This document shows, piece after piece, positions 25,159-50,470 of a stretch of 64,000 bases of DNA; the first letter of the stretch is position 1, and each line of letters begins with the position of its first letter. The stretch covers positions 2,910,001 through 2,974,000 of the forward strand of contig CM069613.1 of assembly GCA_035771175.1 (NCBI GenBank). Direction: 5' to 3'. A program made the translations under genes and the position numbers. The notes under the pieces were generated by a model. It worked only from the letters and a program-made list of their open reading frames with translations. It did no database searches and was not told the DNA's origin. Origin of the DNA: Paratinospora sagittata (lineage: Eukaryota > Streptophyta > Magnoliopsida > Ranunculales > Menispermaceae).

Positions 25159-25489
25159 GCAAGGCAAACTTCATGACTAATGGCTTTTTTTATGGTTGAG
25201 TTCCATAGCAGCAAGATAATCCTAACATATCCAGTGGTAGAATTGCCTTGTACTGAGTTTTGTTTTTCTGAATCACTAGTATTTCCTAATAACATTGTAG
25301 GAGGTATACATTGTTTAAATTGATCCATTTAGAATTTGTTTAAATTACCCTTGAATCCATGCATATTGATCACTAATTGAAACCTAATCTAAGACATCAA
25401 TAATTATACATCATTAAATTTCACACTATGTCAAGATCAAGCGGTATACAACAACTTATGACTCATTGTGTCACAATTGATGTAACTTT

Positions 25490-25725
25490 GAATTTTTATT
25501 TTTTATTTTTTTGTCAAGTACAATTAGCTCGTAAGCACAACAATCGAAAACTCACCCAAACGATGATAACTACCATATGAGATTAGGATGAACCCAGATA
25601 ACAAGAGTCGAAGCCTACAACTAGACTATATTTACTCTACTCTCCCTCCAAAAAAGTCGAACCTCCCAACCTCATGGGTGGGAGGCGTGGTACCCACCGC
25701 GTCCGCCACACACTTAAACATAGAT
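25490..25725 (-). mobile_element. SINE-like unit downstream of the ABCC4-like gene
   Basis: On the minus strand the unit begins near 25720 with GTGTGGCGGACGCGGTGGGT. It has a B-box-like GAGGTTCGACTTTT and ends in AAAAAAATAAAAAATAAAAA near 25495. The Pol III boxes and A-rich tail suggest a SINE. It lies in the intergenic gap beyond the transporter's likely 3' end. Confidence 0.45.
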
Positions 25726-25929
25726 CTTATGTCACATTATGTAAATTGACTTGAATTATGTCTTTTTTTTTTTTTTTTGACTTGCAACCTCTTAGAAGAA
25801 AATATAATTCTAGAAAAGTGATTCAAAGTTTACCTTTTTAACTTGGCCTATAAAATGGCTTGGATTATTATTATTATTATTTTGGAGGAATATAAGAGAA
25901 AATGAATAGACATTTTTAATTACCAACCA

Positions 25930-26140
25930 AGAGTTGGTAACAAGAGCGAGCCTTAGTGTAGGTTGAGAAACTCCTCACGAGTTTCATCCCCACCCTGGAC
26001 GTATTCTGGTTTGCAGAGAAAAACCCTTTAAATGCCCGTCGAACCCCTCGAGTACGAGAGAATTAGTCTCCCGGTGAAACGAAAGAGGATACCTCTCGGA
26101 TGCCGAAAAATCATTCAACAAAAAAAAAAAAAAAAAAAAG
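25930..26140 (+). repeat. Dispersed SINE-like repeat, family A, with poly-A tail
   Basis: This is the best-preserved family A copy. It contains AGAGCGAGCCTTAGTG, CCCGTCGAACCCCTCGAGTA, GAGAGAATTAGTCTCC and GATGCCGAAAAATCATTCAA, followed by a run of about 19 A at 26121-26139. Matching pieces are at 14050-14165 and 49190-49425. Confidence 0.55.
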
Positions 26141-26179
26141 AACAAACATTTTTAATTGAATGCAGTTTCAATGCACCAC

Positions 26180-26680
26180 CTGCATGTTAGGCTTGGCAAA
26201 CGCTAATTAATATAATTTGAGTGTTTACCTTTTTAAGAGAAACCGGTTTGTTTGGTTTGGTTTTTAAGAAAATGGATTCGGTTTTCAATTTTTACTTTTA
26301 ATAAATCCATCAATTTGATTGGTTTGCAATTTACACATCATAGAACTGAATTTACATTGAAAGTAGGGGTAATATATATAATTTGTAGAATTTTTACTCA
26401 TGAATGTTGATTTTTTTAACATTTTTGATGATAAATAGGTATTATATTTTGAATTTTAACCTTAATAAAATTAAATATATAAAATATCAATATTTTTTTA
26501 TAAGTAGATTAATATTAATCATATGATTCATAATTTTTAAATTTATGAATGTAAAATCGATCAACAAGTTTGTTCGGTTTGGTTAATTAACTCGGTTCGA
26601 TTTCGGATTTTGAAACATAGACCGGGTTCGGTTTGATTTTGGTTTTTTGGTGACCAAACCGAACACCCCTAGATTTAATA
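26180..26680. repeat. Likely MITE remnant with CGGTTTGGTT subterminal repeats
   Basis: Repeated, partly inverted words built on CGGTTTGGTT and AAACCGAAC fill both sides of this AT-rich block. The right end reads ACCAAACCGAACACCCCTAG. The same style of ends (TAGGGGTG...CGGTTTGG) is seen in the element at 56315-56847, which has a target duplication; none was found here. It lies directly upstream of the NOP16 promoter. Confidence 0.4.
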
Positions 26681-26692
26681 CGTGATAACAAT

Positions 26693-26700
26693 AAACCCTA
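26693..26700 (+). promoter_or_regulatory. Telo-box in the NOP16 promoter
   Basis: AAACCCTA (26693-26700) lies 86 bases upstream of the NOP16 ATG. Telo-boxes are an established promoter element of plant ribosomal-protein and ribosome-biogenesis genes, usually near TGGGCY site II motifs; no clear site II was seen here. Two further telomere-like units, TTTAGGGTTTAGGGTTT, lie in intron 1 at about 27197-27213. Confidence 0.55.
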
Positions 26701-26785
26701 AAACCGTTAAAAGCGTTGCAATTTCTAACATTTCTGCTGTGTTTGTGTAGCACAGTGAACTAGGAAGAAGAAGAAGAAAGATCAG

Positions 26786-29158
26786 ATGGGTCGGTCGAGA
26801 AGGAAGTATAAGAACTCGAGGCCGAAGGTGCGCGTAGGGCTACCGAGAAAAAACCCTAACGTCTTCAAACCCGCTTTCACAATCCCTCCAAAGCTTCGCT
26901 CACTCGTCGATTTCTCCAATTCCAAATGGGACGACACAGCTAGCGTTATCAAGAACTACAAGTCCTTCGGCTTCGTTTCTAACCCTAATTTGCTTAGCGT
27001 TCGATCCCGCACTTCTCAGATCCTCGAGGCTGATGATCTTCAAGTCGTTCCGGCGAAGACCACCGCCTCTCCCGTGTCGGAGTTCGACCCCATCGATTCC
27101 GGAAGTGATCTCGAAGAAGACGGTCGGTTTTGATTCTTAAATTCTTTTTGCCCATTTCGTTTTACTTATTTATTTGTTTTAAGATTTGCACTCGAGTTTA
27201 GGGTTTAGGGTTTCTTTGTGGTTTGAGGAATGCTGGTGATGGAGTTCTTGAGGGTATTTTTTTAAGGGTATTGTGATGTGGGCTTTGGATAAATTGTGTT
27301 TTGAATTTGTTGGATGGATGAAATATTGGATTTTTTGGGAGGTTTTGAAGGGCCTAATTTAAATTTGTAGGCATGACCAAACACCTTGCAAGCCAAGCGC
27401 ATTAGATACTTTTTTCATTTCTAAGAAACTTTTATGAGATTGGGGCAAAATTTCCTTGCGTGAAACACCGTGTCGTAGTCATAAAGGTCTATGGGCTTCG
27501 CCATGGTTCATATCAATTGGTATTATAGCAAGCTGGTTTTCATGAGTTAGTTTTACTTATAGGTTCATCTTAGCTGGTCTTATAGCAAGCATCGTGTTGA
27601 TAATGGCTGCTACTGTGAAGTGACCCAGCTGAGAATGATGGGCCATTGAGAACTTTAGTTTCGGAGCGTGGTGGGTTGTTATGTGCGTAAATCCCACATC
27701 ACCTAGTGGCTAGTTGTAGAAAAAATCTTAATGGATATATAAGCTACTAAGAACACCCTCCTCCATTTTAAGTTGGTTTTCAAGGATGTGATTTTGATCA
27801 TACTTAAGTGGAAGGCAGAGCTTATAAGTAAGTAACTGAAACCACTTGTATACAAACTTGACAGAGCCAGTAAGACTTAAAGTTCTCTTTGTTTGTTTAT
27901 GCAGCCTAGGGTTTGTGGAATGTGGATGATTGAAAGCTCAAGGAATTTTGTATTTGATATTAGATTATCCCTAGGCAAGTGGAGACTCTTACTTACATTG
28001 CAGTCTGCTTGGTTTAGTGCGTGGAGGGAATCAATACCTTGCACTTGTGATTAGAGTATGCTAAATATAATTTGTGTTTTTGCCCTTTTGGAAATAGTGA
28101 TCATAGTTGTGGTTGAGTGCTTCTACTTCATTTTGATGTTTTTTGGACAATTAGTTTTGGTCTCAATGACTAAGAAAATTGAGTGATTATTTTTTGTATT
28201 AAGCTTAGTAACAAAGATAGTCCCTCCATCACTCGACAATGTTTTTTCCTCCAATTACATGGAACTGGTAATAAGAATCTGCTTCAGTCATGCCACTCTG
28301 CCGAGGATCAAAATTTTTTGAGTTTTTTTGAGACGAAACAAGGAACATATTACATTAAAGGAATCATATTACATATACATTAAAATCTTTTGAAATATTA
28401 TAAGTTATCTATCATGTAATTCTTGATTTTCTCCACTCATGCTATTGTAGGTTGTCTACTTCCTTTATCATTTTTGTGAGGAGTTCATCTCACTCTATCT
28501 AACTGTAATTACCTTTGTTGTACATTTTCAAACTACTTTAGCGAATTTTCCCTTATTTTATCTCAACTTGAGGCTCCTTATACCATCTCTCTAGTGCACT
28601 CATTTAGTTGTCTTTTAGTATTTTACCAGGTCTATAATAGCATTCGCATTTCCATTGTACTTGATTGGTAAATGTATTATTGCCCAACATTTTGTTCCAT
28701 AAAGATGGCTTCCCTTATAGTTGTCTTATAAAAATTTCCTTCCTCCATATTTATGAATCAGTTAATTTCCATGGTCTACTTTGTCATTTCTAATTGTTGG
28801 AAGATTTGGTTCCTTCCAGATTTGAAAACTGTGCTTGGCAAGAAGCGTAGAGATGGGAAAACTGCACTTCCACAACCATTGACTGCCATACAACGTGTTT
28901 ATATTGGCCGGCTTATTGAGAAGTATGGAGATGATTATCAGGTATGCTGCATCATCATCCATCATGCCAAATTGGCCTATATAGCTTTAATGGTATGGTA
29001 TCTAAATGTTTTTTTTTTTTTAACTTGATTTAATTTCACAGAGAATGTTCATGGATACAAAGCTAAATTCAATGCAACATTCTGCTGCAACTCTGGAGAA
29101 ACTATGTTGGAGATTTCACATTCATAAGGACAAGAATCCCTTGATTTTGTCTCGCTGA
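26786..29158 (+). CDS. NOP16: Nucleolar protein 16 (NOP16), 60S ribosome biogenesis
   Basis: Three exons, 26786-27122, 28820-28941 and 29042-29158, total 576 nt and 191 aa with phase preserved. The N-terminus MGRSRRKYKNSRPKVRVGL is strongly basic and fits a nucleolar signal. The middle holds PAFTIPPKLRSLVDF and an acidic stretch FDPIDSGSDLEEDD. The C-terminus carries the conserved Nop16 signature: QRVYIGRLIEKYGDDYQ, RMFMDTKLNSMQHSAATLEK, LCWRFH. Nop16 associates with pre-60S particles in the nucleolus and is needed for large-subunit maturation in yeast. The length is close to that of plant homologues. Intron 1 is long (about 1.7 kb) and contains a LINE relic. The start is the first ATG after the telo-box leader, with a short in-frame leader and no upstream ATG in good context. 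Confidence 0.93.
28430..28755 (-). mobile_element. RTE-type LINE reverse-transcriptase relic in NOP16 intron 1
   Basis: Minus-strand translation near 28750-28600 reads GNFYKTTIREAIF, then STMEMRML. This matches in order the KFYRTTIRPAMLYG...MRMLRWMCG segment of plant RTE-clade LINE proteins. Stops and frame changes are frequent and the rest of the ORF is missing. A second, longer relic of the same class lies at 41270-42110. Confidence 0.55.
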
Positions 29159-31051
29159 GCAGAATTCAATTTTGAGCAGGCATTTTAAGTTTTTTTTTTT
29201 TTTTTTTTTGAGTAGACATTTTAAGTATGTTCTCTATTTCTTTGACATTTTATTCTATGTAATACTAGTTGGGTGATATATGAAGTTTCAAAGAATCACG
29301 TAGAGGGATTAGTTGAGGATTGAGTTACTTGTAGGCGTGTAAGCTTTCATGTTTCAGGCTGTAATTGTTTCTTTAATCAGTATTCCGGTTAACCAAGTAT
29401 TTTGTTTGTGACATCTGAATTTTAAGTTTTGATTATTAGTTTAAATTTACTGTCTGAATGGAATATGGTTCAAGGAGTTTTTTTTTTTTTTTTTTTTTTT
29501 TTTGAGGTCAGGGTTATCGGGGAGGCCATCCTCACTAGTCCCTTGAGACAAGGCTACAAACACCTGAGGAGGCTTGAACTCGGGATTTTTTTTATAATAA
29601 AGACATCGTCATTCGCCTAACGAATGTTTTGGTGTTCTAGGTTTAAAAGGTAAAAAAAGAACTTCAAATTAATGTATCTGTACTGTTATAAAGAGTATTT
29701 ATTTGCTCACAGCCTATTTCTCAATTCTTTCACTCTTCTTTCCATTAATGTGTATATTGTTTCTTTATGCAAGTAATTTACATTATAGTTTGATGATGGC
29801 CAAGAAGGGTTAACCTTGCAATCAATTGAGGAAAGTCGCGTGTGAATCTAAAAATAGCATCTCCAAAATATGGCAGGTAAAGTTGCATAAATCATCCCCC
29901 TTCCCAAACCCGCAATAGAGTTATTTATATCATTTTTATTTTTTGTTATCTATCACCCCCTGGTGTCCCCGCTGACCTTTTTGCAAAAACGAGACTATTT
30001 TAGAATCAGACTTACAGAGATTGTTAAACGTCCCTCTTCAAAGTAGGCAGATAAGTATAGACACAAACTTAAAATCGAAACCTCGTCCGTCAACCATGAC
30101 TTATACCTCATCCTTTATCTAACGAAGTTACCTGACTTTGGGTTCTATATCACTTTACCCTAATTTTCTTTCTACCAAGAGCCTTGGTCATTTGCATATC
30201 CTATTTGAAATGAAAAATGCTTTAAAAACACACTTTGTTGACATTACCCTTAAAAATTGTTAGATCATTTCAAATCACACATTAACACATAATTCAAGGC
30301 AATCTAACAACTTTCAAAAATAATGTCAACAAAATATATTAATCAAGCATTACTCATTTAAAATTATCAATATCCCTAATTCTTCCTCTCTACTCCTCTA
30401 AAAACTAACTATTATAGAAAGGCAAGAAATTCCCCTTTTCAAGTGACCGCTAATACGTTTAGAATCCAACAAGTAGATCAAAGAGAAACATGCATAAAAA
30501 GATCATTAGATTCAACTTGGCACGCAGCAGGTCAATACAAAGTACTACAGATGAAACATTTTAGCTACACTTCAGTTTTTGGATGGGGCACATGCAAATT
30601 TTATGATCATCTAGTTTAAAGTATAAGCAAAACCCAAAAAGCTACCTTCAATCATGATCGATATATGCAAACAATTTGATTCTATGATTGCTTGATATTT
30701 CAATTTCCACAGTTTTGTATTACAAACCATTGTCATCACAATATGATCAGAAGAACCAGCTATCGCCCATAAGCAATAATACAGAAGTCTTCGACATTTG
30801 CCCAAGTACAAGCAGAAGATGGCTATATCATCTCTGAAGCTATGCCAGATGAAGAAAGCGATAACAGCATAAAGATAGCTCCAGATTCAGAACAAAGGTC
30901 TCCAAAAGAGAGGAATGGACATACATGAATGATATATATATTTTTTTTTTCAACAATGAAACAGCACTATTAATATGAAAAAAGATACAAAGGAGACGAG
31001 GGGATTACAACTACAAGCATGTTCTTTTGAAGGGAAGATTGCAAAACTGAA
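29159..31051. other. Convergent 3' regions of NOP16 and KIN13A with repeats
   Basis: No gene is supported. A SINE-like unit on the minus strand occupies about 29480-29640: B-box-like GAGTTCAAGCCTCC, with the tail seen as about 26 T on the plus strand at 29480-29505. A family C repeat lies at about 29950-30150. Sequence from roughly 30440 to 31051 is non-repetitive and is probably KIN13A 3' UTR, possibly spliced. Confidence 0.5.
29950..30150 (-). repeat. Dispersed SINE-like repeat, family C
   Basis: On the plus strand it contains ACACAAACTTAAAATCGAAA, CCTCGTCC and AACGAAGTTACCTGACTTTG. Related pieces in the same order occur at about 58940-59080 and 59695-59870 (CAAACTTAGACTTAAAATTG; AAAACTACCTAACTTTGGG). 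It is likely an old retroposon family read on the minus strand. Confidence 0.4.
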
Positions 31052-44003
<12,952 letters not shown>

Positions 44004-44056
44004 ATGGCGCTGTGACCGGCGTTGAGGAGCCAATTTTCACCAACTGTACAGAACCG

Positions 44057-44168
44057 CTGCAAAGAAAACACCAAAAACGCAAACAAATACAACATTTAAC
44101 CCAAAAAAAAATGTAAAATTTAAGAAGAAAAAACCCTAAATCTATTGATCTGAGCGAACTGTACTCAC
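44057..44168 (-). other. Predicted 5' UTR intron of KIN13A
   Basis: On the minus strand a donor CCAT/GTGAGTACAG (exon end 44169) and an acceptor TTTCTTTGCAG/CGGTTC (exon start 44056) bound a 112-base AT-rich segment upstream of the ATG at 44003. Splicing also removes an ATG formed at the donor. It is inferred from splice signals only. Confidence 0.5.
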
Positions 44169-46199
44169 ATGGGGGGAAGAAATCGAAGACCAAGAAGAAC
44201 ATTCACGAATTCGGCCGGGAATCCAAGATCCAGATCCACTGAAACAATCCAATCTAGATCAACAAAAACGAAACCAATCAAGTACAAATCGTGCCCTAAC
44301 ACGGAAAATCCGAAACCATTCCGAACCCAAAAAGAAAAACCCTGAAATCGAAAATTCTTACTGTTCAATCTGAAAAAAAAAAATGATATATATAAATTTG
44401 TTGAGAGGATCAAACGATCGACAAGACTTTTTTCGGAGTGCTGAGGATTATGATACAGATCGGGAAGATAAGGATGAGATTAAAAGAGAAACCCTAATTT
44501 TTGCGCAATTTCGAGGGTTTCGAGCCTCTCTTCCCTCTCCGCAATATTTTTTTTTTTTTTTTTTTTTTCCTATTTCTTCTTGTTGTTCTTCAGAAAGGCC
44601 TGCACACGCGGGAGTACGCTTTCATATAGGTCAAAAGCATGTATTTTGGCTGTGATATATTCTATCCAAAGAACTAAACGGCTATCGAAGTTTAACGGGA
44701 AATGACAGATATACCCCGTCAATTATAAACAAGGCTTTGTCCGAATAATCTAAATTTAATTAAACATTTTTAATAATAAACATGACTTGGCAATGTGAAG
44801 TATGTCACATTTCCTTCATTTTTACCATCCAAGGAGACGGTGAGGTCTTACTTATAATTTATGAGAACATGAGTTTAAGTCTCGTAGTTACACGTGAGGT
44901 AGGTGTGGCTTTTATTCTAGAAAAAAAAATTTACGTTGGAAACTACGTGTAGGGGCACCTATGGTTAGTGGCGAATCCTTTGAGGGTGAGAGAAACGACC
45001 GCCCTCCAATATTTAAAAAAATATATTTTATAATTATATTATGTTATATATTTTTGTTTTACCCCCTAAAATGAACCGTCTAGATTCATCATTGTCTAAG
45101 ATCCTACGTACCCATTAGCTCAAATACCTCAGGTTGCCGAAAAAAAAAAAAAAAGGTTTTTAAGTAAGATTTTGTAAGCAAGAAATAAGGGATATTTGTG
45201 ACGCAAGTTTTACTTTTTTTTTTTTTCCAACCACTGTATTTGAGTAATTATAATAATTATTTGATGGGTTAGCCAACTCAAACTACCTTTCTATTAACAT
45301 GATTTATGTGTTATCAACTAATTTAGACGTTTTTTTTATATAATCAATCCATGAAAGTGAGTTTTGAATCTACTTTTGTACAAGTATATATATTGCTTAT
45401 ATACTTTTTGGCAATATTTTTAATAGCATAGATGGTATAAAGAGAAATAAACCCAAGAGGCGTTGCATTGGCCACCTGATTGGGTAGAGGGACAAGTAAC
45501 CGAAAAGTTGTGAGTTTGAACTTCATCCACTTATTCCTCCTTCAAGATATATACGAGTCCGAACGGAAAATTTCTCCGGAGTTTCAAAAAGTGTCTTTCT
45601 GCTGATTAAAAGTTTGCAAGTACCCTAAGATTAGTCGGATGTGCGCAAATTAGCTTGATTACCTAGAGTTCTTTGAAAGATAGTTTATGTTTTGAGTTAA
45701 ATTAAGTTACTCAAATGGAAAGTTAGTCATGTAACGAAACAACGTGCAGAGGGGTCATTGAAATATTTTAATTGTCCAAATAAAATATTATACAAATGAT
45801 ATTTTGATCTCTTTGAACAAGGGTATATTTCTCAAATCATTGACAGTTTTATTTTATTGAGAATCTCGTATCAAACTATCATAAATGTAAAAGGGTGTCC
45901 TTTATTTTTTATATTAAGATGTATATACTTAACTTTAAAAATTGACAAGAGGCATGTGAACAATATAAATAACAATGATTTCGTGGTATAAAATGCTATA
46001 TACGTAATTGTAATTCCTATTCCACTCTCATCATGTGTTGTACTTCATTGAATTGATATTACAATGTCTTGCTTGTTACCAGACTACAACAGTAATAAAA
46101 TGGCAATAACAAGAACTATTAAATATATCTCCACATGAAACAAGAAATAATAATAATAATTAATATTCTTCATTTTATATAACCTTAGATCTTATTTAT

Positions 46200-46310
46200 T
46201 TTTTTGGTTTTCCACATGGTGTCTTCGTCTTTCAGGCGAGACTAATCAGCGTTCGAGCATTGCAGGGGTATTGAGTGACTCTTTTTAAGTGGGTGTAATT
46301 AAAATGAATG
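46200..46310 (-). repeat. Dispersed SINE-like repeat, family B
   Basis: On the plus strand it reads TTTTTTTGGTTTTCCACATG, GTGTCTTCGTCTTTCAGGCG, AGACTAATC, GTTCGAGCATTGCAGGGGTA. This is the inverted equivalent of the copy at 14850-14975. The T run at the left is the poly-A tail on the minus strand. Confidence 0.45.
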
Positions 46311-48180
46311 ATTTTTTTTATATTAGGTGTAAATAATGGTATACATTGACGTTACTAATCAACATATGTACCACTAGATCATGAGTTTTATATATAAGTT
46401 TTATGCTTATATTGTGTAGATGTCTGTGATGAAAAAATGTCAAACATTAGAGTAACAATACTTGGTAAAAAAATACTATGGAATATTTATTTTATTATTA
46501 ATGAATACTTATATTACTTTTTATGATTTTAAAAGACATTTTTTTTAGTACTAATATTAGAAAACTCAACTTCCTCATGATCATCAAGGTATTAAAATAT
46601 TCATCTTAACAAATTCTTATGATCAAAGTCAATTGCATTAATGTGTTTCCTTCTTTTTACTTGTCAAAGATTAAGTATACATATGTTTAAAAAAAAAAGT
46701 ATACATATATAGTAAAAGAAATTACATATTTTTTAATTATCTATATTCATATCATGGTTGTTAAAATAATATATTAAAATATAACATTTAGAATTTATGA
46801 AAAATGAATGTTTTTATACATTTTATACATTTTAAGAAAAAAGTCAATAATTTTAAAATAGTCAACGCTCATGAAAAAAATATGGCATTTTGTAAGTAAT
46901 TACGAGCCAAGTTGAAGGGCCTAATTTTAATTATTTATTTATTAGGCGGAATTGTCTAAAACCTTAGAGCGCAAGGTAGCGAAAAACCTTCTTGCCGACC
47001 AGGCGCGTCTGGTAAAATTACGAATACACCCTCGACAATGTCACGAGCTAAATCACCCGAGCACGTGACTCATTCATTTTTTTTTTTTAATTTTTAGTGG
47101 GGGTTTTAAAACTGCTTTAAATGGTTGTACTTTACATGATTATTTACTAATGTGCCATGCGTAGGTCACATGTATCGTGTATTGATTTATACATTTAAAC
47201 AAACGAAGTACCATGTTGTTCATTTAAAGAGTAGCATATAATCTATCGTATATGATGCTTGTTTTGGCGGGTTCGAGTTATATGACAATTACATTAAGTC
47301 ACGCAGGGAAGTATTTATTTTTTTAATAATATATTAGTGCCTGATCAATTATGCTCATTTGAATCTCTTTATTTTTATTATTATTATTATTTTTTTTTTT
47401 TCGTTCTTCAAACAGGGCATAAAAATAGGTTAACCCCTACATTTAAGTAAGGCTTATTGCGCCAGTGTACACCACTCATGTTTGGAGAATACTTTTACTG
47501 TAACTATGTCAAGAACTTAAGATACCTCCGTATAAGGATGGCAAAAGTTGCACGGACCTGTTCATCAGCATTTATCCAGCCCATTTTAAAACGAGTCCGA
47601 ACATAATAGGTGACAAAAGCGGTCGGGTACGAATAGATAAATGGACAAACGGGTATTCAGTTATATATATTTTGAATAAAAATAAAATAAAAAATAAAAA
47701 CTCATTTGAGTACACAAATTTTGCAGAAAAAATAAGGGTATAATGCTAACCATCAACACCCTTTTTAAAAACTGATGAAACTGACTAGGGTTAGCTAGTT
47801 TTGAAAGGATCATGAGATGGATCTGCATTTTTTATGTGTAACTTGAGCCAAAAAAACAGAAGAGAATAATAATAATTAAAAAAAAAGTACAAAAGGGGTG
47901 TCAACATCCTTGGTTTCTGGTTAGGGAAGAGTGGTTTTCAGGTGTTATGTGGCAGTCATGGTGGGCCATTGTGAATGAGAATAAGCTATGCTTGAGAGGG
48001 ATTTCAAGACCCTTATAAAAATAAATAAATAAAACAAAATAAAAGATTCATGGTAACCCCCCTTATTATGTGTCTCAATTTGATTTATTATACCTTGTGA
48101 TGCACTTTCTTTTGATTAAAGCTTGCTTTAACCAAAAGCAAGTAGGTTAAGAGTCTAGACTCAATAAAGAAAAATTGTAG

Positions 48181-48262
48181 TTCAATTAAAAGTAGTTCAT
48201 ATTTCCCCCCTAATTAGGTCTTTCAATTAAAAGTAGTTCATATTTCCCCCCTAATTAGGTCT
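48181..48262. repeat. Exact 41-bp tandem duplication
   Basis: The unit starting TTCAATTAAAAGTAGTTCAT and ending TAATTAGGTCT occurs twice back to back (48181-48221 and 48222-48262) with no difference. It is non-coding and probably a recent slippage or end-joining duplication. Confidence 0.9.
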
Positions 48263-49189
48263 TGCATCTTTTCTAATCATACTCTCTCCCCCATCTATTT
48301 TTTTTAGTAAATTAAAAACAAAAGAAAGCTACCAATGGACTTCAAAGTTAGGAAAGGCTTTCCCAAAGAAACTATCTTAGTTGAACTGAAAACCTATACT
48401 GATCTATAAAATGAAGGTGATATTAAATTATTGAATCCTACTTTGTTTGGTTGAAGATTCAAAAATTGGAATCCAATTAGAAAACAAAAAACTTAAAAAA
48501 CAATGTTTCATCATTTCCTAAAAACCACTTGTTTTCTTTACAAAATGTGGAAAATTGTTTCCCAATTTATTAAAACCAAACAACTTTTCTGTGTTTTCGA
48601 ATTTTTGAATCCAATATAAGTGCCAATGCAGTGGAAGACACTTTCCGTGCTGCCCTTGCTTTTTATAGATTGACTGAGGGTTCAAGTCTCCTTGCTAGAT
48701 GGTTATAGAAAAAGCCATGATAGTATTTAATATCATGGCACAAACCTTGATTCCACGTCGTTTTTGTCTATTAATTGTTAGAAACCACTTAATACAAAAA
48801 CTATAGTTATCAGAAAAAGACCCAACAATGTATACCAAACTATCATTAACAATGTTGTCTCGATTTCCTCTCGTAATAATAAAGTTCAAAAATACAATGT
48901 AAAACTCAAGTTCAGCGGGCAACTCTTAGGGCAATGGTTAAGGTTTCTTCATTATAACCAAAAGATTACAAATTTGAATTTGAAATAACCTCTTCAATGT
49001 GAAGATTTGTGTACACTGTCCTTTCCTTAAACTATGCAGCGATCGAAGCTTCTAAGGCCTCATTTAGAAGAGCTTTTTTAAAAACATTTTTCTAAGAAAC
49101 ACATTTAGAGAAAACATTTTTAAAAAAAGCTGGTCTTGTCCAACTTCTTATAATTGCATAAAACTATTTTTTTTTCCACTGCAGTTTGC

Positions 49190-49425
49190 CTAAAGTAGGT
49201 ATCCAAGTACCTCAAGTTTAATGCATCACCAACAAGGGGCTCGTTCGCTGGTTCGGGGAGCGAACTACGAGGTATAGTTGAGGGGTGCATCACGAGTTTG
49301 AGCTTGCCAGAGATGCCCTTGCCCTTGCAAATTTTCAAATCTGAAAGAATTAGTCTCGTCCTAAGAAAGAGAAGGACACATGCCGGGTGCTGAAAAACGA
49401 ATACTTAAAAAAAAAAAAGTTTGAT
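49190..49425 (+). repeat. Dispersed SINE-like repeat, family A
   Basis: It contains GAGCGAACTACGAGGTATAG, TGAAAGAATTAGTCTCGTCC and GCCGGGTGCTGAAAAACGAA, ending in a 12-base A run near 49409-49420. Order and tail match the copy at 25930-26140. Confidence 0.5.
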
Positions 49426-50284
49426 GCATCAAGTATGGCTATGTTTATTTTTATTTTTATTGTTTTAAAAGGTAAAGGAGCATAAGTAGAAAATCATGAA
49501 ATGTCTAGTTTGGAGGATAAAACAATAAAAATAAGTCGGCAGAGGCAAAGTTTGATTCCAGATATGTTGATTGGAACATAATTATTTAAGTGTACTTTAT
49601 TTTGAAGATGAAAGTACAAGCTAATGTAATATAAACCCATGTGACAAATGTAATATGGACCCATATGTGACAAGAAGTTGCTAAAATAAGACAAACTGAA
49701 AGCAATATTTGGTTCAAATTTTAATGACAAAATACAATCATTTGGTATGCAGTACCAAGGCATATAAACATCATCACGTTAATAGTGTCAAAAAAAATAT
49801 ATATCAACCAAAAAATATTATCAAAATATATAAAACTGAAATTTAAATTAATCTGATTTTATTAAAAAAACCAACCTGTATTTAAAAAACGATAAAAAGT
49901 GATTTTCTAAATTTGACCGTTTCCTTACTTCTCATGTTTAGGGTTTAGGATTTCTAAAGTGGTATCTTAAGTCTCTTGGCAAATATTAGATTATTCCTTA
50001 GAATAAATCCATGTATAAAAAATAATTTTAATAACCCAATAACTCATTGGAGGCAAGGAGGTAGGCTTCAGGTTCACGGAGACAAGGTAACTCAAACAGG
50101 TTAACCTGACTTTCAAGGACTCAACCCACTCCATGAACACCAAACTCGGTGGAAAACTTACTATGTGAGACTAACCCACGGAATTTTTTTTGTTTTTGAT
50201 AATATTAATCCTACATCGGACAAGTCCTGAGAGAGATCATAGACTAAATATTGAATTATTGTACTTACGTATTAAGTACTTTTT

Positions 50285-50470
50285 TTTTTTTGGTTTCCTG
50301 GTGTCCCCACCCTTCAAGTGAGACTAATCCACATTCAAACATTGTAAGGACATTGGACAGCTCTTTCAAAGTAAGTGCGACTAAGGTAAGCACGAGTTTT
50401 GATCTTAAAACTTTTACTCCTCAACCACATCTAACACAAACCCCCGACTATCTGTATCGCAATATATTGG
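50285..50470 (-). repeat. Dispersed SINE-like repeat, family B
   Basis: The plus strand begins with a T run, then GGTTTCCTGGTGTCCCCACC, GTGAGACTAATCCACATTC, CATTGTAAGGACATTGG and GCACGAGTTTTGATC. It matches the inverted copy at 57220-57405 (GATCAAAACTCGTGCCCACC) over its whole length and extends further than the copy at 46200. Confidence 0.55.
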
